This document shows positions 35,210-46,872 of a stretch of 64,000 nucleotides of DNA, one piece after another. How positions within the stretch are numbered: position 1 is the first letter of the stretch; each line of letters opens with the position of its first letter. This stretch comes from Blastomyces gilchristii SLH14081 (taxonomy: Eukaryota; Ascomycota; Eurotiomycetes; Onygenales; Ajellomycetaceae). The translations under genes and the position numbers were made by a program. The notes beneath the pieces were generated by a model. The model saw nothing but the letters and a program-made list of their open reading frames with translations. It did not search any database and was not told where the DNA came from. The stretch covers positions 457,816 to 521,815 of the forward strand of contig NW_003101661.1 in the NCBI RefSeq assembly GCF_000003855.2. Reading direction: 5' to 3'.

Positions 35210-38200
35210 ATGAAGATTAGTATACTCAAGAAGACATTAACTTTCAAACTCTTACAAGTTCTTATAAGTGTAGATGAAGATCAGACTTATAAAGACTTCT
35301 ATACACAGCTTCAGACAATGAATGACTGTCTTATTAAGCTCAAGAATATACAGAACAGTGGTAGAAGATATTACACTTCAGTGACTCATACACCTGTGCT
35401 GAGAAATAACAATGATGCAGATGTCATGAATTGAGTAGACTTGAATATCTATATATAAGCAAGAGTCTTCACTATCTGAACAGGCTTCTGAGTCCCTGAG
35501 ATCACTTCTGAAGAAGTCACTGATTGATGTCAATATAAAGTGTGTATTAACTGTAACTGATCAGAACACATTGCTTTCAACTGTCAATTAATCTATATGT
35601 CTTCATACTTGAGAGAAAGATCAGTATCTTCTTATTCAAAGAATGAATCAGCATCTGTCTGCATCAACTATGTTATATTAGAGAAAGATTCAGAAGATAA
35701 CTATGAGAATATCTCAGTGAAACAGAGAAAAGATTAGCTTCTGTTCAAATTTGTAAACAGAAGCTTGAAGAGATCAGATGATAATAATTTGAAGAGAAGA
35801 TAATAATGAATACAATTCTTATATCTACTGTGATTGATAATATGTATAATATGAAAGCTATAATAGACAGTGATCTATATCACTATACAATGATAAAATC
35901 TTCAGTTATAAGATATTATAATCTTCAGTGTATTTCTTTATTAAAACCTTGACTTCTTGCAGAATTTGATGATTTAAAAGACATTTGTACCTGTTACATG
36001 ATGAAACTGATCATAGATGTGAGAGAATATCAATGTGAAGATGTCTATATATATGAAGTTAATAATCTTGATTACAATCTTATATTAGAACTTGTCTGAC
36101 TATCTGAATAAGGCATCTTATTAAACACTTGAAATAGAAGCTTGATATTCTCTAATAATGATAGAATTCACAAAGATGATATTCACAAAACTATTGATCT
36201 GACACAGATCTCTGTTAATATCTATAAAATACTTAGAAAAAGAAGTTACTGAAAGAATTACTGATAGTAGAATTATGTATCAATCTATTCTATCAGTCTG
36301 ATCAATATCAAAAAGGCTCTAGAAAAATTATCTTATATTATAATAACAGATTCTTGTATAAAACTCTCTCAATAATATCATGAATATCTAGATGTCTTCT
36401 GACAAGATAATATTATAAACATATCTCTCTTATAAGATCTCAGAGTGAATCACAGTATCAAGTTAAAGAAAAAGAATGATAAGAATTCTGAACTGTCATG
36501 AGACTCTCTTTATAACATATTTCAAGATGAACTTCTTCTTCTTTGAAAGACACTCAATGATCTGTTGAATAAAGAATTTATATATATTAGTAACTCTTTC
36601 ATCACAGTCTCTATTCTCTTTGCAAAGAAATCAGATAAAGAACTCTGATTCTGTGTGAACTACTGAGATCTGAACAGATTGATAAAGAAAGATTGATACT
36701 TCTTATCTCTTATCAATGAAATTCTAGCACAGATCAGATAAGCTCAATAATTTATAAAACTAGATATTATCACTGTGTTTTATAAGATTCATATCACTGA
36801 AGAAGATGAATAACTTATAGCATTCTGAATATATTATAATTTCTTTGAATGAATAGTCACACTCTTTGAACTGACTAATGTTCTCAGTACATTTCAGAAG
36901 TATATTAACTGAGTGCTTCAAGATTTCCTTGATGAGTTTGTATCTACTTATCTAAATAACATTCTCATCTTCATTGATGAATTCAGAAAAGAATATCAAG
37001 AGTATGTGTAAAAGATATTATAACAGCTATGAGAAGAAGAACTACTAATAGATATTAATAAGTGTAATTTTAAAGTCAAGAGTATCAAGTATCTGAGTTT
37101 TATTATAGAAGCTGACAAGAGAATTCAAATGAATTCTGAGAAAGTCTCTGTTATTCTTGAATGAGAAGCTCTGTATACTATGAAAGATGTATAAAGCTTC
37201 ATCAGATTTGCTAACTTCTATTGATAATTTATATGAAACTTCTCAGATATTGTGAGATCACTTACAGACCTTACTAAGAAAGACTCAGTATTTCAATAAT
37301 CAGTGAATACTGAAGCTGCATTTACACAAATGAAGAAGATGTTTATTAATACTTCTCTACTAATAATATTTAATTCTGATTATAAGATAGTTATTGAAGC
37401 TGATTTCTCTGACTATATAACAGAAGAAGTGATATTGTAATATGATGATAAAGATATTCTATGATTATATATTTTCATATCTAAGAAACTGAGTCTCACT
37501 GAATACAATTATGAGATCTATGACAAGGAACTTCTTACAATTATACACTGTTTAGAAGAATGAGACTCTGAACTCTGAAGTATCTCTGAATTTGAAATAG
37601 TCACAGATTATAAGAATCTCAAATACTTTATAACTATCTATAAACTCATTAAATAATAGATACAATAAGCTGAGTTCTTAAGTCATTTTCATTTTATAAT
37701 ACACTACTGTTCTGATAGTCAGAACTCAATAACAGATGCTCTCTTACAATGAGAGTAAGATATGTTATCTGATGTAACAGATACTCACTGAATGAATCAA
37801 GAGCACTGACTCTTGAACTCAAAGATACTAGTTAATCAAGATGAAACAGTTTATGACACTATATATACTTCTTCAGTTAGAACTGTTATTAATATCTTCA
37901 CTTCTTCTATACTGAATGAACTGTGATATACAGTAGTTCAGACAGATGAACTCCTTCAGACTCTCACTGAAGAAGTATATCAAGAAGCACTCTGATTTCT
38001 CTCAGAACTATGTATAAGAACTGATATCTCAGAATATTCAATTGATAATAATAATGCTCTACAATTCTATGAATAATGCTGAGTCTCTCACTCTGAACTC
38101 TTACACACTCAGATAATGTAAGAGATGCATGATTCATATATAACTAATCATTCAGACTGTGAATAACTGTATAGAATAATCTTCTAAGAGTTCTACTAGT

Positions 38201-39330
38201 CTGAGATATTAAACAGTATCAGATGCTTTATCTGAAACTGCAATTACTATTCTTCTATTATCTCATAAAAGAACTGTAGAAAAGATCTATTGAAATCACT
38301 TGATATTCTCAATAGAATCTGATGAGATGTAGTAATTGACTTTGCTGTTGATTTATCTAAGAGTAAGAATTATAGAAACATTCTGATCATTGTGAATTAA
38401 CTGAGCAAAGATATAATATTAGAATCTTGTAATAAGATAAATGCTGAACAAGTTACTGAAGATTTTCTATAGAGTCTGTTCTATTAAATGCACAGATTGT
38501 CAAGATCTATAGTATCAGATCAGAGCTGTTAATTCATGAGCACTCTCTGAATAAGAATCTGTCAAGTTCTCAAGATTACATACTGTCTATCAACTGTCTA
38601 TCATCTCAAGACTGATGATGCATCAGAACAGATAATTCAGACTGTGAAGAATTATCTTCATAAGTTCTGTAATCACTTATAAGATGATTAACATGATCTT
38701 CTTCTACATACAGAGATTGCTATCAACAGTCAAGATATTATTTCAACAGATATAAGTCTGTTCTTCCTCACACACAGATATCACATGAAAGTGTTAAATC
38801 TTCTAGAGATTACACAGTTCATATCAGATCTCTGCAGTCTGATTCAGATCACTGATAATATAGTAATGAAACTCTGAGATGTCTGTGATTGAACAGAGAT
38901 CTTCATGACAACTGTGAAACAAGATCAAGAGAATCAAATCAATGTTCACTGAGACTCTGCTGAACAATATAAGATAGAAGATCTGATATAATTGAATCTT
39001 AAGAATATATGAATCACACATTCATCTTGTACACTAGATTACTGCTATATCAAGTATAAAGTGATAGAAGTTCTAGATAGTTATAACTACTGTCTTGACA
39101 CATCATCAGAGATTCATGATGTATTTCATACAAGCTTGCTCTGCTATACTGTCACTGATCTGTTCTCTTCTTAACTGACTTCTGACTGACAGTCATCAGA
39201 CATCATAGAAGAAGATAATGAGCTTGAGTGAGAGATTGAGAATATTCTTGATAAGAGATCTCATGACTGCAGCTGATAATATCTTATGAAATGAATTGAC
39301 TATAATCAACTGATCTGAACTCTGAGTTCT
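35210..39330 (+). pseudogene. Family A gag-pol remnant in A5
   Basis: Gag opens at Met 35210 (74 open codons). The zinc knuckle at 35543-35584 reads C-I-N-C-N-stop-S-E-H-I-A-F-N-C, all four metal ligands present. The protease box IIDSD is near 35852. RT spans about 36560-37020, with the YLDD box changed to YLNN near 36953. RNase H lies at about 37370-37600, integrase at about 38040-38960 and the chromodomain at about 39215-39320. Chromoviruses normally use one or two long frames. Here there are dozens of stops but no obvious large deletion. Confidence 0.85.
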
Positions 39331-39374
39331 ATATTATCTGAAACAGCAGCTCTTGACCAATGAGAACTGCTTCT

Positions 39375-39385
39375 GAAAGAGAGGA
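39375..39385 (+). other. Polypurine tract of A5
   Basis: GAAAGAGAGGA lies four bases before the 3' LTR. Purine runs occur at the same spot in A1, A3 and A4. It would prime plus-strand DNA synthesis in the reverse transcription cycle. Confidence 0.65.
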
Positions 39386-39389
39386 TTAA

Positions 39390-39698
39390 TGTGGCAGACT
39401 GCACCTGATCAATCATATAGACTATTCTGTTACACTTCACAGATTTCAATCACTTCATTCTTGAATATGTACACTCTGATTCTCAGTCATTCTCAATCAC
39501 TGATCCTCAGCTGCTATGAACACGCGTATATTCTCTCGCCCCGAAGCTCCACTGCGTACGCCACTACATACACGTATAAATATTCACCTTGATTGCTGAT
39601 TCTTGCACTTTCTCTTTCTTTCCTTCTCTAATGTTTTTATCTTTGTTATATAAGACCTATCAATATTATACTGATCTATTCGGCGTAGGCCTCTTACA
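39390..39698 (+). repeat. 3' LTR of A5
   Basis: A 309-bp LTR from TGTGGCAGACTGCACC to GCCTCTTACA. It carries more C-to-T and G-to-A changes than the 5' partner in its first half, while a few sites are cleaner here (for example around 39555). Confidence 0.93.
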
Positions 39699-39703
39699 TA
39701 TTT

Positions 39704-41490
39704 AAATATTATAAATAACTGAGAGAATAGAATTAATTATAGAATATTGTTTTCTATCTCTTATCTATTCACTCAATAAAAGAGAATTATTAATAGAGCT
39801 TATAAAAGATAGTTAGTTAAGTAGCTATTATCTTTTCTAAAATCTTTTCTAGACAGTTTAATAGAGATATTACTCTATATAACTTAGAAATTAAAGTCTT
39901 TCTATTAGATTTTATAAGAATTACTTCAATGACTTCTCTTCAGTATTCAGAATAATATTCATTTTTCAAGAGATTGAAAAAGAGCTTAAAATATTCATTC
40001 TTTAAGTAGAAGTATATATTTTAAATAATTAAGTGATTGATTGAATCAGACTCTGCAGCAGTTTTAACTGAACTTGAGAAGATAACTGACTTTAATTCAT
40101 CTTATATAAGCTGAGATCATTCTCAGTCATTTTCATTAATATAGTTATAAAGTGATATATTCTCTTTCTCTGAATCTGAATCTGATGAGTTTTAAAAGAG
40201 AATTCTTATAAAAGCTTAATATTTTTTCTCAAAAGAATTTACTATATATAATTCATTTTAAAACTTATATTCTAAGATTGAAAGTTTTACTACACTTCTT
40301 ATTTTAATATAATTAAAAGCTTTAAAAACTTTCTTTTCTTATACTTCTTTAAGAAATTTGTTTCAGTAGTCTGTTTTAGCTCTTTTAATATCTAAAAAAT
40401 ATTCATTTCTGACAGTTTTAAACTCTTTATTAGATATTATATCATTCTTTCAATCTCTTCTAATAGTAGTTAATTATTTTGTTTTAGATATAATATTCTT
40501 ATTTTATTAAGATTTGAAGTACTCAGAAGAGTTTTTCTTTGAAATATTATCTTTAATATTTATTAGAATAATAGATGTAATAAGTTTCACTCTATTCTTA
40601 AGTATTTCATTTGAGATATCTTGATCAGAATTTCAATATAGCTTACTCTACTTTTCAGATTTTAATAATTTTATACTTTCTTCAACTGCTTTTCAATCAG
40701 CTTTTTCAAAATTAAATTAATTAGAGAGAAGAGAATTTTCACTCATTTATTTTTTACTCAGTTTAATATTAAATTGAATAATCTTATAATCTGATTCTGA
40801 TATCTCATTTAAATTAATAAATTAGTTTATAAGTCTTTTTTTAATTAGATTTTATAATATAAAGATTAAATCTATAATAGATTTCTGTTTCATATCTTTT
40901 CTAAAGAATGTTTATTAATCAGACTTATTAACTAGATCTATTGAATACTTAAAGATTTATTTAATCAGATATCTACTCTTATTACTCTTTATATTCTGAA
41001 TTTCATTAGAGATAATATGTATTGAAATCTTCTATAATTATAGAGTTTCTTAATGAAGTTATATTCAGAAATTCTTTATTAATTATTTAGATATTATTAT
41101 TTTTCTTCAATAACTTTTTATTATAGATATTTATAAGCTGTATAATATTAAATTTATTCTCTTTATCTATAATAATACTCATCAGAATATCAGGGTCAGA
41201 TATAATATTAAATCTTAGATTAAATTAATATCTTAATCTCTTTCTTTTATAGATCACTACTCTTGACTTTATCTCAGACTTTTGAGATAGAAAGTAGTAG
41301 TAGCTTGACTGAGAAATAATATATTTTTACTCAATATCAAAATTCAGTTTCTAAAGTAGTATAAAATTAACTTTTTATTCAAATATAATTTAAAGATAAG
41401 AATAAATACAATTTGAGTTTCTATTCATATTATTTTGAATAAATGTGATTTTTGAAGAGTTTTTAAACTTTTTTTATTATTTTTGTTGTA
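39704..41490 (-). pseudogene. LINE ORF2 5' part in L8 (endonuclease, RT start)
   Basis: Aligned with L4, it holds the endonuclease domain (about 41480-40700) and the linker and start of the RT, down to the junction at 39704. Frequent stops in the expected frame, so no product is possible. The 3' part of ORF2 is absent. Confidence 0.7.
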
Positions 41491-41619
41491 TATTCATACT
41501 AAAAGAGAGTAGAGATAGAGTAGAATCTAATCACTATTATCAGATAGTAGATTATAGCTATTTTAAAAAGCAGAAATCTCAACTGCTTATATTATATCTA
41601 GTTTATTATTAGAATTATT

Positions 41620-43124
41620 TCTCAATTCTCTAATCTTAATAAAAGTGTCAGAATTCAAATTCTGTTTATATTTAACTGAAGAATTGAAGTTTGAAGATTT
41701 GAATAGTTAAGAGTTTCTTCTTTTTAAGTCTACAGTTATAGATTTACTGACTTGACTATTCTCTTCAGTTCTAGATTAATTTTAAGCTTCATCTTTTCTT
41801 TAGTTCTTTTGCATTCTTGAAGTAAATATATATTCTTTTAAACTAGATGTATATTTTTCTTTATAATTAGAGTATTTAAGCAGAGTATATTAATATATTT
41901 CATCTCTTTTTGAGTAAGTTTCATATTTATACTCACTAGTTTTATGATCTCTAGCACAGAATGTATATTTTAAGTCTCTAAAATAAGAGATTATAAAGAA
42001 TTCATATATTTGACAGTTTAAATACTGTATTTGAGCTTTGAGATTCATTCTTGAGTCTTTATATTCATGAATTCTTATTTTCAAATCTGTTACTCTTACT
42101 TCAGAGATCTTTGATTATTCAAGTATTTTTATATACATTAGAATAGAGATATTTATTTTACTTTATCTGAACTTAATTGAATTTAGTTATACAGACTCTT
42201 TTCTAAGTTGAATAGAGTTATATTCTTCTAATTCATTTTTAAAAAGTAGTATTTTTTCTTCACAGTCAAAAATTTCAACTGAAGTATTATAAAAAATAAA
42301 TTTATCTCACTTTTCATCTCTCTTAGATAGAATTATTATATTTAATAAATATTTTACTACTAATTTTCAGAGATTCTTATTCTGAATAAGAAATTCTATA
42401 CTGAATTCAGACATTATAGTCAGAATAATAAAGTTTTTAAAGAAGAATGACTTAATTAAAGCTATAACTGATTTTTAAACTTTAATATCAGTTATTAACT
42501 GAGAAAAGAACTGCTGATTAATTTCATTTCTAATTCTAAAAATAAGATTTAAGTTTAGCTTGTTTCTCTGTAAGATATTCTGATTTAAGACTTTAAGAAT
42601 AAGTCTTCTATTTCTGAAGATTTGAAAGTTTTTCTCTTTTTACATTTTTTTTTCACTTTTTTATAAATAGAAGTATGAGCAGTATTCTTCTCAGTTTTCT
42701 CAGAATTTTAAGCAGATTTTGAGATAGTAGATTTTGAGATAGCAGATTCAGCTGCTTAAGTATATATTTTCTTCTGATTTGAAGAAGAAGAAGAAGTAGA
42801 TAAAGAAGAAGAGTAAAGTGAAGAGTCAGTGATTATACTAGAAATTTTCAAAGTTTTTTAAACTGTGTTTAAAATTCTAAGTTTGAACTTGATTATCTTC
42901 TGTAGTTATCTAGTCTGAGTATGAAGAATTAACAGAACTTCTTTATTTATCTTATTCAGATACTGCTTTTCAAGAATCTTGCTTACTTTTTCAAGTTTCT
43001 GTATTTCAAGAACTTATTACTTCTCTATTTCTTCTTTCTTTCTTCTCTTCAGAATTTCAATCTTGGAAATAGTATTTGAGAAAGCATCTTTTTTCACATT
43101 ATCCAAGTGTATTTTTGAACTCAT
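41620..43124 (-). pseudogene. LINE ORF1 in L8
   Basis: The start codon at 43124 (minus) is conserved with L4. The Lys/Glu-rich region, Ser-rich stretch (about 42770-42840) and Cys/His cluster (about 41850-41990) are in the same order. The 64-codon open piece 41890-42084 covers one zinc motif, where FCARDHKTSEYK is legible. Stops break the remainder. Confidence 0.72.
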
Positions 43125-43501
43125 TATTCTCACTCAATGAAAAGTTGATTAGATTATTTTAATTAAGAGAATTCTAAGTCTGATTTCAATTGAAAAGTCG
43201 ATCAGACTATTTCAAAAGAAGAATAAAAGACTTTTATAAAAAAAACATCTGATTTTTTTCACACTAGTTCAGTAACTAGATTAGATTTTTGAAGAGAATT
43301 GAATAAACTAAAATTAATTTTTAAGATAAATCAATAAAATCTTTACAATCTCTTTCTTGAGATACAGTAAGAAACAGTATAATATCAATTAATAATAAAT
43401 CAGATATATGACAGTTTTTGAGAGAAAAACTGATAAAAAATAAATTAATTTTTACAGAGAAATGATTAAACTATTCATTTTATTCTAAATCATTCAATTC
43501 T

Positions 43502-43766
43502 NNNNNNNNNNNNNNNNNNNNNNNNNNNNNNNNNNNNNNNNNNNNNNNNNNNNNNNNNNNNNNNNNNNNNNNNNNNNNNNNNNNNNNNNNNNNNNNNNNN
43601 NNNNNNNNNNNNNNNNNNNNNNNNNNNNNNNNNNNNNNNNNNNNNNNNNNNNNNNNNNNNNNNNNNNNNNNNNNNNNNNNNNNNNNNNNNNNNNNNNNNN
43701 NNNNNNNNNNNNNNNNNNNNNNNNNNNNNNNNNNNNNNNNNNNNNNNNNNNNNNNNNNNNNNNNNN
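43502..43766. other. Assembly gap (265 N)
   Basis: A run of N in the 5' UTR of L8. Flanks match L4 on either side, so the missing bases are probably LINE leader. Open frames reported through it are artefacts. Confidence 0.98.
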
Positions 43767-44370
43767 CTGCTAAGATATGTACTATCATACACTCTCTATC
43801 AAGACTTTCTCTTTTCAGAGTCTTGATATTATAGAGAATATAAGTCTGTTTCTATATAATAATATAAATATTATCAGCAGGATGTAGAGAAACTGATTAT
43901 TTATATCTTAACATAGAAGACTTTGTCAATAATTATATCAATATAGAGTTAATTCTTAAATTCAATAGAAATCTAGTATTGCTATTCTCAATCTCTTGCA
44001 GAATCTATTGAATATTGAGATATTAAAACTAGATTTAATATATCTCACTGTACAGAGATCAAAGACTCAGTCAGATCTTGAAGTATACTGATTTTATAGT
44101 TATTGATATGCTGTTAACTTGTTATCTACTGATTATATATTGAATGCTGTTACTGAGATATCTTTTTGTATTTTTCTGCTGAGAATGAGTCAGATTGAAA
44201 AGAACAGTACAAGGGTGAGACTTAGCATTGATGTTTTGGAACATCAAAGATGAACAGAGTTTTCACAGAGATTGCTTCTCAGATATCTTCACAATTACAG
44301 ATCAGAGATCTTTCAAAATCAAGAAGATTGACGCATATGACTAGGTCTCTTCACCTTACAATTTGTATGG

Positions 44371-44591
44371 CAATTTGGCCCGGGGTTGTGGTGTGATAGG
44401 GGTCCATGGGGGATAATCCCACACAGGAGTTTTGAACAATGTCTGGTTCATGTTTGGGGGATAACTTCACCACCACATGGGGTATGCGGTCGGTGATGCG
44501 GTCAAAATGCTTGTATGATCGAGGGCTTTTCAATGGATCTATCGGCGAGTTCTTATTCGAAAAATCGAGCGAGTTCGTGGTGGAGCAGTTG
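44371..44591 (-). promoter_or_regulatory. GC-rich 5' block of LINE L8
   Basis: This is the same ~220-bp block as in L4, with only a few differences, and it ends at the same 5' terminus (GGAGCAGTTG on the plus strand). It is unmutated compared with the adjacent UTR. The 95-codon minus-strand frame 44351-44638 crosses the element boundary and is not a gene. Confidence 0.55.
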
Positions 44592-45916
44592 TATGTGATC
44601 GTAAAGAGAGCCTCATGATGATTTGAGATCTTTGTCATTCTTCTTTTTCAACTTCATACTGTGGTCCACTTCTGAACCTTGTAAGAAAGGTACATTTGTA
44701 ACATTATTGTCTTGTCAGAAGACATCTAGATATTCATGATATTGTTGAGAGAGTTTTGTACAAGAATCTGTTATGATAATATGAAATAACTTCTCTAGAG
44801 CTTTTTTGATATTAGTCAGACTGATGAAGTAGATTGTCACATAGTTCTGCTATCAGTAATCTTGTCAGTGATCCTGTCAGTGACTTCTTTTTTAGAGTAT
44901 TTTATCAGTGTTGACAGAGATCTGTGTCAGATTCATAGTCTTGTAAATATCATCTTCATGAATTCTATCATTATTAGAAAATATTAAGCTTCTGTTTCAA
45001 GCATTTAATGAGATGTCTTATTCAGATAGTCAGACAAGTTCTAACATAAGATTATAATTAAGATTATTAACTTTATATGTATAGACTTCTTCATGTTAAT
45101 ATTCTCTGATATCTATATTTAGCTTCACTATGTAACAGGTGCAAACATCTTTTGAGTCATCAAATTCTGTGAGAAGTCAGGGTTTTGATAAGAGAATATA
45201 CTGAAGATTATAATATCTTACAATCAAAGATTTAATCATTGTATAATGATATAGACTGCTGTCTATCATGGCTTTCATATTATATATATTATTGATCACA
45301 GTAGATACAAGAATTACATTTATTATCATTTTCTCTTCAAATTGTTATCATTCAATCTCTTCAAGCTTCTGTTTATGAATTTGAACAGAAGCTAATCTTT
45401 TCTCTGTTTTATTAAGACATCTTCATAGTTATCTTCTGAATCTTTCTTCAATGCAATGTGATTAGTGCAGACAGGCACTGATTCATTCTTTGAATGAGAA
45501 GATACTGATCTTTCTCTTGAGTGAGAAAATGTGTAGGCTGATTAGTAGTTGAAAGTGATGTGTTCTGATCAGTTACAATTGATACACATCTCTTATTGAT
45601 GTCAATTGATGACTTCTTCAGAAGCAATCCTGGAGACTTGAAAGTCTGTTCAGACAGTGAAAATCCTTGTTTATATATAGATATTTGAGTTCACTCAATT
45701 CATAGCATCTTCATTGTTATTCTTCAGTGCAGATATATGAGTAACTGAGACATAACATCTTCTGCTGCTGTTCTGTATACTCTTAAGGTTGATGAGACAG
45801 TCATTCAATGTTCAGAGTTGTATACAGAAATCTTCATAAGTCTGATCTTCATCTACACTTATAAGAGTCTGTAGAAGTTCAAAAGTTAGTGTCTTCTTAA
45901 GCATGCTAATCTTCAT
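44592..45916 (-). pseudogene. Family A gag and protease remnants in A6
   Basis: Gag begins at Met 45916 (minus), reading MKISMLKKTLTF as in the other copies. The zinc knuckle lies near 45560-45600 and the protease core near 45240-45310. The sequence reaches the RT start at 44592. It contains stops and small changes, and is somewhat less mutated than A1. Confidence 0.75.
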
Positions 45917-46177
45917 TCTATTCTTTCAAGATTGATTATCTGCTTCTAGAATCTTGATGTTGAAATCAGGAATAAATGTTATGAGAGAAGTATTTCTCTG
46001 TTAAGCACTCTGTAACTAATCTAATGTCTTCTGTTATATAGCAGTGTCTCAGAACAGAACATTGAGATATTTAATAATATTATCAAATGTATATAACACT
46101 GATTCACATGCTTTCATTTATGAATAGAACTTCTGTCTCACACAATTCTTCAATTGATTATTGATATACTAATCTTG

Positions 46178-46344
46178 TGTGATTCAAAGGTTGCTTGAGC
46201 CAGCGTACGATTACAGGCGTACGCCGGCTTCTTATATACTGTATGCTAAATTAATTGATGGCCGCTATGGCCCCTTTACATTTGTAAGCAAGTTCAGAAG
46301 CAGTCATGTTATTATTCAGTGATTGTATGTTCTTCTGAATCACA
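46178..46344 (-). repeat. Left LTR of family B
   Basis: It begins TGTGATTC and ends GAATCACA, a perfect 8-bp terminal inversion. Its outer half keeps CpG-rich words including the palindrome GGCGTACGCC, while its inner half has lost the CpGs that the right LTR retains. Confidence 0.88.
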
Positions 46345-46872
46345 TTCTCTTTCATCAGATTCAGTCACGCCCATGTAATCATGATGTACACTCTAGCTTC
46401 ATGTGGATTAGCATGCTACTAGTGTTCACAATTGTGTGATCTATCTCTGATTCAGCTAGTGTTCTGTATACACTCTCACAAAGAAACTTTCACTATATTA
46501 CATTACTTATTCACTAACTTTTGTCATTCTTCAATTATCTTCTTCATCATTATTATCATTGAATGCCATCATCTCATTCAAGATTCCTGCTTCTTCTCTC
46601 ATTTAACATCTTCTATCTGTTGTTGATCTATTACATTGTACATGTTCCTGGTGATGATCTTCTGTTCTCACAACAAGCATTCTTGTAGTGCTCATACTGA
46701 GCAGTTTATTAGCAGTAAGTATAACACATTGTGAAATGTGATCAGAACTTGTTTATCTTCTAATAATTATCAGAATGTACTATTATGAATGGCATATCTT
46801 CTTCATCTTCTTATACATCTCTGACTCTCTTTTCTTCAGTGATATCTGATCATGTTTTTCTAATCATTTTAT
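46345..46872. other. Family B interior near the left LTR, no gene seen
   Basis: AT- and CT-rich sequence between the left LTR and the plus-strand open segments. A 64-codon frame (46432-46626) is hydrophobic and low in complexity, with no motif. Nothing regulatory is evident. Confidence 0.5.

Larger units (their letters stand above)
34017..39698 (+). mobile_element. Family A copy A5, complete, TATTT duplication
   Basis: This is a complete 5682-bp element with two LTRs of 309 bp and the 5-bp sequence TATTT on both sides (34012-34016 and 39699-39703). No other element has inserted into it. By my hand alignment the LTRs differ at about 31 positions, all but two being transitions, so they are about 90 percent identical. 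The internal region is degraded by the same kind of change. The left neighbour is the A4 LTR and the right one LINE L8. Confidence 0.93.
39704..44591 (-). mobile_element. LINE copy L8, 5' part, 3' end lost
   Basis: On the minus strand this copy starts with the GC-rich 5' block at 44591. It runs through the 5' UTR, a short minisatellite, ORF1 and the endonuclease, and stops within the RT next to A5. The 3' half should lie left of A5 but is not there; A4 is found instead. L8 is more mutated than L4. An assembly gap (43502-43766) lies in the 5' UTR. The right flank is family A sequence (A6). Confidence 0.88.

Noticed and set aside
44351..44638. 95-codon minus-strand frame
   Set aside because: It crosses the junction between LINE L8 and A6, so it cannot be an ancestral gene.
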